From Amblyornis subalaris (taxonomy: Eukaryota > Chordata > Aves > Passeriformes > Ptilonorhynchidae): a DNA stretch of 64,000 bases. Below, piece by piece: positions 11,796 to 24,600 of this stretch (within the stretch, counting starts at the first letter, position 1; each line of letters starts with the position of its first letter). The stretch spans positions 64,042-128,041 of the forward strand of contig JACAXG010000232.1 of assembly GCA_018881555.1 (NCBI GenBank). Reading direction: 5' to 3'. A program made the position numbers and the translations under genes. The notes beneath the pieces were generated by a model that searched no databases, was not told the origin of the DNA, and was given only the letters and a program-made list of their open reading frames with translations.

Positions 11796-14035
11796 GATGG
11801 TAAAACATCGTGGGGCAGTGCGGGGAGACAGGTGAGAAGAGAAATGCTCCTGGACCTCAAACACAGCCACGTCCTTCAGGTCTGGGGTGAAGCCCTGTCG
11901 CTGGGCTCAGGTGCTGGGGCAAGGCATTAAAACAGCAAGCAGGGTCCAAATGCAANCGCAGTGCTGCGCTCGCCTCCTACAGCCCACTTTCCAGCCCAAG
12001 GATGCGAGTCAGCATGGGCCATCCGTGCCATGAGTTCCGCTGGTTTCCCCAAACAAGAGCAAACAGCTGAGCCACTTTGCTGGGAGAACAGATGCCACTA
12101 ATAAGGCAGTAAATAAATCCATGTGCAACACTTTGCAGTTGGGTGGTAATTACCTCTGCGCTGCCAAAAGAGCCGACGCCAGAGCTGCACATTAATGACA
12201 CATTAATGGGAACGCTCATCCGCTCTCGGCTGGCTGGCTCCCCCGAGACCGGGGCTTTTATTTCACTTTTGCACATGCCAAAACCACCATGGTCCGGTGG
12301 GACTCGCCTGGAGCCAGCACTGGGGTGGTTCCCGCTGCTCCTCCTAAAAGCCCAGCTAAAAACCAGCAAGGCNGAGAGCAATTCCCAGCAAGTTAACATC
12401 CATTTGCAACAGCGGGAGGANGGAAGTGAGAGCATGGAGGACTCTGCACTCCGGGGGCTGTGCCTGCGCACACATCCCATGCCCCAGGTCACATTCAGCC
12501 ATACTGATGTTCGTGATCCAGGATGTTTTTTCCTGCCAAAGAGCAGCAAACCTCCCGCCAGCGCTGCAGAGCTTCCACTGGGATCAGGCCCTCACTCCAG
12601 GTCTCTCTCAACTGTAACCCCTCTCTGGTCTTGGTCCTCCCAGAAGCCATTGCGGTGCTGCCTTGGCACCACTGTGGGTGCNGCAGGCTGTCCTATGTTC
12701 CCAAGGAGGAACCTCACTGCAGAGCATGGAGCATGCCCCTCTCCTCAGGTAGGAAGGCACTCCAATGCGCTGGCGAGGGAGGACACGTGCCCTGGTCTGT
12801 CAGGGGAAGGTGNTCCCTCCTGCCTCTTTTCCCCCATGCTCCAAAGGCATCGTTTGGGCCCCTGTCTCTGAGCAGTTCCTGTGATGGATGCCTCCTTCCA
12901 AGGGATCCCTTACAGACCGCCTGGGGCCTCCAACAGGAGGGTGCTGCTCAGGGGGAGCCACTGGGAAGTACCAAAGAGCCACCTCCCACTTGCCAGCNTT
13001 TCCCCACCTACNGCTCCATGAGATTTCCATCCATCTCCAGGGCAGAAGCCACTGTGAGGCCATGGACACNCTGAGCAGCCTCACCCCATGCTCGGCTGCC
13101 CTGGGTAGGGCAGACACAGCCCCCAACATGCTCAACACCGANGTTTGGGGCATATTCCTGGGAAAACAAGNTCTGCCAAGGCAGCAGGGAGGACTGGGCA
13201 GAAGCTCAGTCCCAACACCAGGAGCTCTACAGCCATCTGGGTCATGGAAAGTGATGGAGCAGGGTGGCAGNGAGGGCCTGGCACCCTTTGGGACACACAG
13301 CCACCACACAGCTCCTGGGGGTGCCCTGGAATGGGGAGGGGCTCTGGGCTTCTTCACAGGAGACCCCCTAAATAGGAGGNCTATCCCAGCTGGGGCCACT
13401 TCTNTGGGCAGTGCCCTTCAGCTGGTGGTTGTGCCAGGGCTGCCTCCTCCAACCCAGAGAGCCTCCTGAGGAGGGGAGGCGAGGTGAGGAGAGGAGTCTG
13501 CCACCAACCTCCATCCCAGTCTCTGTCCTTGCCCTCAGGAAAAGCAGACACTGCTCCCTCCACAACCTGCTGAGAGTTCCAGGAGACTCTCCCTTTCCTC
13601 TTCTCCTTCTCGGCTGCATCCCCACAGGAATGATCAAAGCAGCACAGAAGCAACCAAGAATGGCCCCTCCCTTCCACTTTCAACATCCACATTCCTCCCT
13701 GTCCACCAGTTCTCCAGCCATATCCCACCCTCTCCCCAAGTTCCCACAGCCATATCCTTCCCCCCTCACAGCTCCCACTCCCCCAGTCCTGCAGTCATGA
13801 GCAAACAGGCAGAAGAAACTAGGCGAGGCCTTCTCAACATCCCGGTTTTCACTTCAGTCCGGCCACAGAGGATCCACTTGAAATGGGATCAAGGGGAGGT
13901 GGCAGACGTGATCCCCTCAGGCCAGCTCTTCCCCCCTGGTCCCTTGGTGTCCCCAATGGACCTTCCTGCCCCATCCCATCCAACTCCAACTCTCTCCGGC
14001 CACGCTGGCGGGGGGGGCTCTGCCCCCTATCCCCA

Positions 14036-14443
14036 TCAGAGAATCTCCGGCGCCGGCGACCTCCAGGAGCGCCCTGCTCCTGCTCCTGCTNNNNNNNNNN
14101 NNNNNNNNNNNNNNNNNNNNNNNNNNNNNNNNNNNNNNNNNNNNNNNNNNNNNNNNNNNNNNNNNNNNNNNNNNNNNNNNNNNNNNNNNNNNNNNNNNNN
14201 NNNNNNNNNNNNNNNNNNNNNNNNNNNNNNNNNNNNNNNNNNNNNNNNNNNNNNNNNNNNNNNNNNNNNNNNNNNNNNNNNNNNNNNNNNNNNNNNNNNN
14301 NNNNNNNNNNGGCCCTGGATGCAGGCGTGGCAGAACACGTGCCCGCAGGGCTCCACGGCAGCGGGGCTTTGGAGGGGACCCTGGCAGACGGGGCAGTTCC
14401 TGTCGGCTCCTGGAGCTGCTGGCTGGTGCCCGGCCTCCTCCAT
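14036..14443 (-). CDS. RING-finger protein, interrupted by assembly gap
   Basis: The ATG at 14443 has a good context (CCAATGG). Forty-four residues can be read before the gap and hold the first six ligands of a C3HC4 RING: C17, C20, C33, H35, C38 and C41 (CPVCQGPL, then EPCGHVFCHACI). Such domains act as ubiquitin E3 ligases with an E2. The last two Cys ligands must lie in the 220 Ns. If the gap length is exact, the frame resumes as an Ala/Gly/Arg-rich tail and stops at 14036-14038. If it is not, another frame gives an Arg-rich tail (five consecutive Arg) stopping at 13849-13851. Family name not recognised; avian RNF- or Topors-like proteins are possibilities. It is tandem with THAP4, about 1.2 kb beyond its stop. 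Confidence 0.6.
   Translation of the reverse strand: MEEAGHQPAAPGADRNCPVCQGPLQSPAAVEPCGHVFCHACIQGXXXXXXXXXXXXXXXXXXXXXXXXXXXXXXXXXXXXXXXXXXXXXXXXXXXXXXXXXXXXXXXXXXXXXXXXXXAGAGAGRSWRSPAPEIL
14091..14310. other. assembly gap (220 N)
   Basis: An unbroken run of N, flanked by GC-rich sequence, cuts the RING domain. All other Ns in the window are isolated or in pairs. Confidence 0.99.
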
Positions 14444-14507
14444 TGGTGCTCCCGGACCTGAGTCCTCGCAGCCGCTGGCAGGACTTGAAGGTTTGGCTTC
14501 TGCTGGT

Positions 14508-14670
14508 GGCACTTGGAGGCTCCTCAACCTCTCGTGGGACTTGGAGGCTCCTCAGCTGTTGGGTTGTAGTCTGGTGTGCTGGGTCACAGTCTGGCATGCT
14601 GTGGCAGTACTCGATGGCTTGGGTGCTGCCCACAGGCCTTGTCCTCTCAGGTGCTGTGGCAGTACCCAGT
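14508..14670. repeat. short imperfect direct repeats upstream of RING gene
   Basis: ACTTGGAGGCTCCTCA occurs twice about 30 bp apart, and TGCTGTGGCAGTAC occurs twice about 55 bp apart. They lie just 5' of the RING start codon. Confidence 0.5.
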
Positions 14671-14867
14671 GCTGGTGGTTATAGGTACCCATTGCAAGTG
14701 ATGTCATCATGATCATGACTCTGGTGACATCACAGGGCTCTGAGGGGCACAGCCAGGGGTTCCCTGGTCCATAGAGACAGACCTTGTGGCACACCTTGGT
14801 GTTTGCCCATCTGCCTTCCAGGTGGNCCCTGCTGGGGTGGGGTTGTGCCAGTGTCAAACGCCCAGTG

Positions 14868-14945
14868 ACTGGGGTTGGCAGGGACCTCCAGAGGTCACCT
14901 GGTCCAAGCCCCTGCTTCAGAGTCTCTGCTGTAGACCAGCAGCGA
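14868..14945 (-). mobile_element. probable CR1 3' end fragment
   Basis: The reverse complement reads GGGGCTTGGACCAGGTGACC then CTGGAGGTCCCTGCCAACCC, matching one class of CR1 tail. It may extend further right in degraded form. Confidence 0.5.
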
Positions 14946-15434
14946 TGCAAGTCCTTGCCTTCCTTGCTGAGGGACTCANTGACAGATCTCATGAAGGTCA
15001 AAGACTGATTCCAGAGTCGGAAAGAAGTGCCAAGATCGATGCCCAGTGTTGGCACTTTCTCTTCNGCTCATTGGCTCACAGTTGTCCCTCAGACTCCTGT
15101 GATATTCTGCACTGAAGCTAACCAAGGTCTGGCCCTGACCTCCACCACTCCACCAATTCCCTTCAAACCGCTGGACAGCACCGCTGTCCCACAGCAAGAT
15201 GCTGCCTCCCACTATTTAGGCCAAGTTTCATTGAACAGGCTCTGGAGTTCTCAGGGTCTTTCCTTGCAGTGCAAATCCATTCTGGAACCTGCATATAACC
15301 CCAAGTTATCCAGGTTGTTCAGGAGGTTGGATTTCCAACCCAACACCTACTAATGAACGGGCAGCACCACGCCCCTTCACGAGCCCTGCTGAGCAGCAGC
15401 CTGCACACGCCATCCTGCAATCATGCCAAAGATG

Positions 15435-15651
15435 CAGCCATAAAAATAAAAGCTTTTTATTTATTTTTTTATATACCATTACAGAAACATCTGAGTAACA
15501 TTCTCAACAGGACGGGCAGCTCCAGGGCCCAGGGGACAAGCGCAGGCAGCCGGCGCCAGGGTCTGCCATGCCGTGCTCCTGAGCTGCTGCTGCTCTTGGT
15601 GCACGATGTCCTGCCCCTTGCCCTCGGCGAGGAGACCCGGCACTCCCAGCG
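15435..15651 (-). terminator. THAP4: THAP4 3' UTR with overlapping poly(A) signals
   Basis: Two overlapping AATAAA hexamers on the minus strand lie at 15456-15465, about 190 bp beyond the THAP4 stop codon. This is a normal distance for a short 3' UTR. Confidence 0.75.
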
Positions 15652-18600
15652 TCAGGGCGTCACCTTCTTGTAGGTAATGTGGAGGTGCTGAGTCATGGGC
15701 TGCGTAGTGGTTGCCATTGAGACAGTTTGTTCGAGTTTCCCATCGGAATTCAGCCTGAATTTTCTGGTAATCTACAGGGAGAGGAGGAAAAGAAATAACG
15801 AAATCAAGCAATGAGCATCAACAGGCTAAATCCCTTACCTGTGCTTTCTTCCCTTTGCCATCCGCATACCTGCTATCAACACAGCACCAAGGAGGGATAT
15901 CCCCACTACAGCAGGAGAGAAAACAAGGAGTTCTCTCTAAAGAAAGCAGCCCTCTCCACAATACCAGCTCCAAGCCCATTATCCATGGAACAACGCAGGG
16001 TCCTGGCACTACAACTGACATCACCTCAGTACAGACAGGCATCTGTCCACCGCATCCCTCCACCAGAAGAATGGCTCCCGGCTGACAGCTCAGGGAGATG
16101 GATGAGACATCATTCATCAAGGCAGCCTTCCAAACTACTCAGGCTCTCTGCAGGTCCCCATGTCGGAGTAAAGTGGGACATCCCTACATGGGGTGATTGG
16201 AGCCTGCCAAGCCTCAGCCTGCACCTGCAGCCAGGTGGGGGTTCAGGCCTGGGAGGGAATAGCACTGCAATCCATTGAGAGGGCTTGGTGGGTGACATCA
16301 GCCCCATTTTTCCACCCGGGCAGGCTGGAGCCCATCTGTGCTGCACCAACCCTTGAGACAGGCAATTTGAGGTTGCCCTGTGGAGCTGGACCTCTTAGGA
16401 TCTGTGCAAGCAGATGCCCAAAGCCAGGCTTCAGCAGCTTCCAAACTGGAGAAGGGAGCAGCTAAGAGCCAGTCTTCAGCATAGATTGTAGGGCTGCTCT
16501 GAGCTATCATCAAAATAAAGGAGAGAAGTGGGACTATCCTTTTTGAACCTCAGGTGCTGTTTCAGAAGGATGCAGGGTGTCACTCCAGCTGCCCAGCCTG
16601 GCAGGAGAATGGCCACAACACCATGTGGATGACACCAGGGCATGGCAGCTGCAAGCACAACTCATCTGCAGTCACTTGAACCAGCCCCATTTAGAAATTC
16701 CTAAAATTTAGAGGTTTTTCCAAACTCATTCATTTCCTTGAGGTCACTCAAGGGCACATCCATGAGTTATTGCCAGTCTGTGGGCTCCATCCTCTCTGTT
16801 AACAGAGCCATTCCTATGCCCACAGTGTGCCCTCAATGCCTATATCCAACACATCCTCCTTCCGGAAGCGGAGCTACGCAGGGCTGCGGAGGACANGCCG
16901 CCATCCCAACATCCACAGGGGCTGTGGTCCTGCACATCCCGCACCAACTGGGTCGCGCACAAATGATGCCCAGATTCCTATTTGGTGGTTGTAATGCATC
17001 AGTGTTCCTCAAATCCCCTACGCAGGAAAAGGCAGGTAAAAGGAATACAAAAGTCACTCGTCTTTAACATGTGTGACCTTAGCTCAGGGTTCTTGAATGG
17101 CCCATTGTTTTCGGAATGGACCACTGCAGGTCAGGCAATAAAGTCCTAAATGCAAAAGGAGGAAATTAAAGGAACTGGGCAAAAAAGAAGAGGGGGATTT
17201 TTCTCTTAAAAGAGAGCTTCAGGCAAAGGCTGGCTGGTGGAGAAGTGTGAGGCCAAGCTCCGCGTACAGCTGAGACGCACGGGGAGACTTCTCACGTGGG
17301 AGAGGAAACATGAAGCACTGGGAAATGGACATGGGAAATGGCTGAATTCAAGCAAGGCAACATCCACTGCTTTCCCCTTGTCCACAAATCCAGTCCTTTC
17401 ATCACAAAGTCAATCAGGTCAGCCAGGCACTATTCACTGTGGTGAAACCACACCACTCGCTATGTGTGGTGACACTGACCTTCTCTTTCATCTGTGCCAA
17501 GATTTCCAGGGGGTTAAGGGAGACTGACCAGCTGAACCTCTCCACGCTGACCTTCAGGCACTTCCCACGTGCCATGGGTCTCCAGCCATCGGGAAACCTC
17601 GCCGATCTTCATCATCTTTCACCAGTAACACCTTGCAGGTGCATCAGCCAGTGCCCTCAGTACCCACCTACAGCCAAGACTGTCCTGAGCTCTAAAGGTA
17701 TTTGAAAACATCCTCCAGACGCTCGTCACAAACCTCGTGACTTAACCTGAGGGTCTCCCTTATTCCTTGTATTTGTCCCTTTAAACATAAACCACTGACC
17801 AAGTCTGGGACTAAAACTGGAGACCTAGGCTCCATCAGGAGCTTGGAAAGCAAGACAGTCCTCTTGGAACCTTGTGACTCAATGGGAGGGTCTCCATGTA
17901 AATAATTCTAAATTGATTCAAATCCACTTTTCCTTTGGATGTTTCATCCATGAGTATTGACAGAGGGAACCCTGTCATCAAAGTTTGTTAAGCTGTGCTT
18001 TCACAAATTTATATTAAATCTGCTTTGATAACACCTGTTATCAAAGGTGATTCTTCAAGCAACTGAAACCACTCGCGACACAGCCTGGCCTAGGGAATGG
18101 GCCTTCCTGCCTCAGTGACAGCTCAACTGAGCCACAGCTACCCCAAATCACTTTTCAGCAGGAATGCAACAATATGGTGAAGTTTTCTCAAAATGAGCAA
18201 CTAAGGCAGCAACACACATGTCCCCACAACACCTGTGGCTTCTTCATTTCCACAAGCAATTTAAACTCTTCTTGGTGAAGGAGAAAAGACACTGGGAGCT
18301 GGTTACCTGACCCCCCCTCTCATTCCACATCCTCCTTCACCACGGGCCTCCCAGATATTCACTAGGACCAGTCCCTGGGCCTGAGCTGCCCCCAGGTGCC
18401 AGATGAACATGGACCTCCAGCTCTGGAGGTTCTTTCTTCCAGCCAAAGCCAAAGCCAGCCTTGGAGCCCTCAGCTAGGAAGACATCTGCTGGATTTTTGT
18501 GCTTTCCCCTCTCCTCCTGCCAGTCTATCTGCCCACAGTTCAGGCAGTGACTGAAAGAAGACAGTCCCTTTTATTTAAACATTTGCAATTAAGAGCTCTG

Positions 18601-21600
18601 CTCCCCTGCTGACTTCCACAGTATCTAATGGCTTTACTTCGTAAAGGAGGCAATACAGCTGCTCCTGGGAAAGGGGAAACCCAACAACTGAAAACATGCA
18701 TCCAAAGGCAGGGCAGTTAGGACTTTCCAGTGGAAAGTCCTGACTCACAGCCAGCTGTACCCCTTCCAGCGGTGACCTCAGCATGCCACAGTGACTCCAG
18801 CAGTGCCACCGTACCTACAGCCGGCTGTACCCCTTCCAGTTGTGTCAACAAACCCCCGCTACACACCCAAAATGTCAACCCCCCAAAAAAGTCAAACGTC
18901 CAAAAGCAGCCAACCAAAGGCAGAGCTGACAGCAAGCACCAGCCCTGCCCTGCAGCCACAGATGGGAAAAGAGCCCAGAGCAAGGTGGGAATGCCCTGAA
19001 AAGCAAGTGAGCAAGATCTGCAGGTGTTCCTAAAATATCTTCGTGAGGCCCAATACTGACCCACCTTAAATGTGCACTCAATCCAATCATACTGCAATCA
19101 ATACAGAAAACTAGCATTAATAAGTAATCCCACTGCCATAAGAGAGTATTTAGCCAAGACTTTCCTATTCTCTTCCCTCAGGATCTGCTACTGGCCACTG
19201 CTGGAGACAGGATTCTGGGTTAGCTGGTCTGATCCAGCCCATCAGTTTTAATCGTAATGATCCCTCTGGGTCTCATAATCTACAAAATATCTTCTGAAGG
19301 CTCTTACAGAAAGAACAAGCCATGATGCCATGCAGTATTTCCAAGAAATTCTGATGGCATTCTGTAATTAAAGCATGCTAATTAACCTATCCTCTCAACG
19401 AGACTCCTTCTGGGGCAAGCAGTGCTAAGGGAATTGCTCTCTTTGTGTGCACTCACCTGCTCTACATGGGGCTTCTTGGCAAAGGAGATCCTGGCTATGG
19501 AGTGAGAAGCTATAGACAGCTCTTGTCCGTTCACCTCCCCTTCCTCCACCTCCACCAGACCTAAGGANAAGCATAGGCACACATATTATTAGGCTATAAA
19601 GGTTATTTAACTATGTCACAATTATTATTTGGTCTTTCAGTACTTAAAGGGAGCTTATAAAAAAGAAGAAGAAGAAGGACTTTTTACACAGGCAGATAAA
19701 GATAGGACAAGGAGAAGGGTTTTAATCTGAAAGAGAAGAAATTTAGATTAGATATTAGGAAGAAATGCTTCCCTGTGAGGGTGGGGAGGCCCTGGCACAG
19801 GTTGCCCACAGAAGCTGTGGCTGCCCCATCCCTGGAAGTGTTCAAGGCCAGGCTGGATGGGGCTCGGAGCAACCTGGGATAGTGGGAGGTGACCCTGCCC
19901 ATGGCAGGGGGTGGAATACGACGGGCTTTAAGGTCCCTTCCAACCCAAACCATTCCACGATCTATNAGGCTACGCAACAGACCAGCACTCCCCGTGAAGA
20001 ATGGTTTTATTTGCCCTGGCACTATTGACAACTGCAAATCCACACAACCTCAGACATGGAATGCTGCTCAGGAAAATCCAGCCATACCGTGTGGGATGAG
20101 TATCAGTGCAACCGGCACTTTTCCCTTCAGCACCAGCCATTTTAGATGCAAATTTAAGCATCAAATGGGGTTGAACACTTTCACTTATAATAACTAAGAT
20201 GTGGTTCTCTCTCATTCAGTCCCCATAAGGTAGGAAGTACCAAGGTGCTACATCCACACACTGGGAAGTTTTCCTAGTTCCGGAGCCACTGTGGGTCCAG
20301 CGCCAAAGAGCAGCGATTCCCACAGGGAAAATTAATTAAATAAAACTGTGAGAGGTGCGAGAACTTCCTGAAAAAGTGATGAAATGGCCCTGCAGGGTAA
20401 GGACCTCCTCTGTTCCCCAGTGTGGGTATCAGGTGTGTACCTGTGTTCTGGGCACTGATGAAGGCCACCTTATTAGTGTCAGGTTTGAGGCGGATGAATC
20501 CACATTCCCGGTGCATGGGCTTCCTGGTATCCGGGTGGAAGGCGTTGAACCTGACAGGAAATCAGAGCACAAAAGCTGATGTGTTTCACACTCAAAAGAC
20601 ACTGTTTGGCCTGGTTTCCTCTTATTTAACCACATGTGTGCCTGCAGTACTCTTTGAAGAGCAAAAGATTGACAGTGCTTCATAGTAGTGAGATGTAATC
20701 CTGGAAAAATACAGTTACTTTACAGAGGCACAGCTATTTCTTAGAGCTGGAGTTAGTTCTTCAAGTTCAAGCTTTAGATTTCCCACAGTTCCTGGGGCTT
20801 TCTAAGAACTAGCTCAGAAACCCCTCAAGAACGCAGATGTTTCACAGATGCTGAAGCCGCACTCTGTCTCAAAAACTTCCTTTTCTCAAAGAAATATCTG
20901 GAATTACTGTATCATCTCTATTAAGCTTTTACACCTGGCAAGTTGGGTTTTCTGTATATTTCTTCCTGCAGGCAGCAACAGAGCAGACATATTTCTCCCA
21001 TCACCNCCTTCAAAAAGATAAAAAGTTCAGCTCAGATTCTTATTTATTCTTCAGGAGGCCTTAAGAACCGTAGGTTTNATCATACGTATCAAAGGAGAAA
21101 CAAATTTAAATCAGGCAGCTTTCAGTTCTTGGAGTATTGAAGGGATACACAGACTGTCTTTTAACAGCCACTGCTCCAGGAGCCAGGAAGGCACAGGGTC
21201 TCTGTCCTCCAAGCCTGCTGCCTACTGTTGTGATGCTTCCCAGAGCTCAGTAGCTCACAGGTGNGTAACTCCTTGGCACAAAGAAAAGGAAAGGGGAAAA
21301 AGAAAAAAAGAAGGTGACTCTGTTGCCTTTTTCTACCTAAAATCAGAAGCTGGATGATGTTAAGAGGATAAGGAAAGCAGTTACCTTTATTTGGAGGTCC
21401 TCCAAGGGTACAAAATGCGCACCACACGATGATCACCATAGTCCCCGTATCGTCCCACCCCCCCCAATGGACTCTGACACTTTTAGAAGTTTAGCAAATT
21501 NACATAATTGACCAAAATCTCCCAATTAGAAATACNGTTCATGAGGTAATTCCCTCCTTGGTTCAGCCTCCTACTGAAGCCCCCCTAAAACTTTTAGCTC

Positions 21601-24600
21601 TACTGTTGTTNATGCTTTTAGGAGACATGGGACAGAGAGACGTCCCTGGTCCCCTGAACACTAGNGTTGATAAGGGTCTTATTTTGTCTACGGGATAGGG
21701 AAACTGCTAGCTAAGAATCTACAAGTTTATGGAGTAAAAGGCTACAGGGCTACAGGGCTATTAATATATAAAAAGTATAAAAGCAAAAATATCTTTGGCA
21801 TCAACTCAAATCAGCAACCATTCANAAGCTGGAGAGGGAGGTACAGCCAGAGCAAGACTGTCAGAGNTTTGTTTCTTTTGGGAACTGGACTAAAGCAGTG
21901 ACAGGCTGAGCTGGCAGCTCCATCACACTCCAGGAACACAAAGGCATCTCTCACAGCACTTCCATCTTGTAATTCTTCTTTTCTTGGTTTTCAAAGCAAT
22001 AGACTTTCCAACTNACCCCTCCCAAACGAGCACTGGAGCAGCACAGAGCAGTAGACAACTTGTCACTTCTCTCCCTCCAAATTTCTTTTGATTTCTCTTA
22101 GAACAATCACTTGCACCCAAAGCAGTTAAGCTACCTGCCTCCTATCCCATATAGGGATAAGCACTAATTTTTCTCATATTTTCACAGTGGTGAAAACTGA
22201 GGAACACAGTTTAAGATGGACAAACTTGGCAGCCATGCCATAGCTCCTTCATTTATTCTAAGTGGGAGTTTCACAAAGAATCCCAATTTATCACAAGGTT
22301 TCAAGGAAAATTAATGTCAGACCACGCAGTCACATACCACGACATCATCCCNTTTGGTAGGTGAAAGTTTGTGTAGTTTGCCATTGGAAAAGAAACCCAA
22401 CCAACAAATCACACTGGAGCCGTGCCTGCTCCAATGCAACAGCTGCTGCCAACACAGACAGACCCCTCGACTTACGAGAAGTTGAGCATGGGCTGCCCCA
22501 CGTGAGAGATGTGCACTTCTTCCAGGTACTGGAAGGGCTTCATTGTAGGGAAGGTGCCATCTCCTGGCGGGTCCGAGAGCCAGGTGCCCAGCATCCAGGA
22601 CAGGGGTTCCATCACAGGGTTCAGCTGGGGAGTCTCTGTAAAGCAAGAAGAAAGAAGGAAGAAAAAAAACTCAGGGGTCTGTCCTCTGCAGCTTGCCGTG
22701 AGCTGCCTCCAGCTGGCTGGAGGTGAACACAAAACACCTCAGAAATGGTTCAACACCACAGCAACACCTTTCTCCACAGCAATGCCAGCTCCAGGGTGGA
22801 AGGGGAGATGGGGAACAATGAACAGTCATGGAAAGTGGGTCTGTTTCCAAACCACGTCATAGCTGTACATAGAACACTCTTCCAGGTGGTCCATTTCTGA
22901 CTCCTCTCTGCAGCTTGATCTGAAAGGAAAGCCCTCTCCTATCTACATGCAAGGGAGATGACTGAAATCTCAGCATGCAGAATAATCATTAAATGATAAT
23001 GAAATCTCGAACGCTCTGGGCTGATCTTTCTCAAGCACCGAGTACATACTGTTCCTGTTTGCTTCAGAGGCCAAGGAAAGGAGTCCTCATTTCAAAAGAA
23101 AATCAGGCATTGTACATATTCAAGACCAAAGTTTGGCTATAATTTTTTTTAAGAGGTTAACAGTGGCCTGAACTTGTACAAAGAGACAGGCAGGGATCAT
23201 TCAGAAGTTGTTCTGCTTAGGCTCTGGACTAAGAGAAACATTTTAAAAAGACTTGGGTGCCTGTAAGTTAAAGAGTAAATGGAAGAGAAAGACACTTCCC
23301 TTTGTCACTGTGTCTGTTAAAAAGCAACCAAGGTATGTTTCACAAAGTTAAAATTTTTTAATGAATAATTTTGTAGAATCAGAATAGGCTGAGTTGGAAG
23401 GAACCCACAAGGATCATCAACTCCAGCTCCTCACCCTGCACAGAACAATCCCTGAGAGTCACACCATGTGCCTGAGAGCATTGCCCAAATGCTTCTTGAA
23501 CTCTGCCAGGCTTGGTGCTGTAGGAAAGCTTTGATAAACAACAGTTTTGCATCTTACTTTCAGAAGTCGTGACCCGAAAAAAATAAATCAGGAAAATGGA
23601 GACAGACAATTTAAAGCCACATGAAGAGCAGAGCAGATCCATTACTAAGGTGTAAGTAGGGAAAGCAAGACGTCACCTATGGGATCTTGGGAAAGATGGA
23701 TTCCCACACAAATGTGGGGCCTGCTACTCTAGTAGCAGTCTGTTACACAGACAAATATGACTGAAGTATGCTTAAGGCATGTCCTCCTCCCCCTCACAGG
23801 ATAAATGTTTCATACTGGCAAGGTGGGCATTCCAGGGGNGTGTTTCCCACAACCAGTGAGATCAAGAATACAAGAATACAAGAACAAGCTGCCTGTCTGG
23901 CTGGTCTAAAAGGCACAGACTCAACTGCAGGAAGAAATCAGGACCTAAAAGGGTGATGTTGTGGTGAAAAGTTGCTTGACCAGTCGGAGTTTCACTGTGC
24001 TCTGTACCAAATGTCAGGCTAAAAGACTGAGAAAAGAGGAAGAACAGACCATCCACACCTGAAATGCCAAAGGGGAAGGAACAGAAGCTTTCCTGGGTAA
24101 AAGAGACCACTTATGGTACTCATTCTCCCACAGACAGCAGGTTTTGAAAGCCAGCCCATGTCAGCAAAGTCCTGCTACTACTCTGCTTTATCCTGAAGTA
24201 TTTTGCAAGGGAATCAACGTGAGAGCTCACTAGGAAATAGGTGATGAAAGTCTACAGCATCAGAGCCAGGATCTGCAGTGTCTTGTCAGCCTGTGTGTTC
24301 CCCACCAGCTTTCCCAGGAGCTGGGAAGGGGTTCCCACTATCTGTACAGCAGTGTCAGTGTACCAGACCTTGTACTCACCTTTCCACTTCCATGAGGAGA
24401 GCACACAGCTCTGTGGGTAAGGAGCGTACTGCTCCTCCATCCGACTGGTATTTGCCTTTCACTCCCTACTGCATTTCTTTCCAAGCTTTTTGCAGGCTCA
24501 ACTCTCACCATGGAAGCAAAGAGCAAAGCTTTGGAAAAGCTGCAGGAGTCTGCAGCCTGGGCTGATGCTGCCCTCTCCTGGGTCAGCAGCCCAGGAGCAG

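Larger units (their letters stand above)
10331..13848. other. intergenic region between TRPM2 and the RING gene
   Basis: Apart from a TA-rich microsatellite (10384-10406) and one CR1 fragment (11345-11795), no gene is supported. Open frames here, including one of about 240 codons at 12143-12871, show no recognisable protein and overlap open frames on the other strand. Confidence 0.5.

Noticed and set aside
12143..12871. Open frame of about 240 codons between TRPM2 and the RING gene
   Set aside because: No recognisable domain, several Ns, overlapped by equally open frames on the other strand; low-stop GC-rich sequence explains it.
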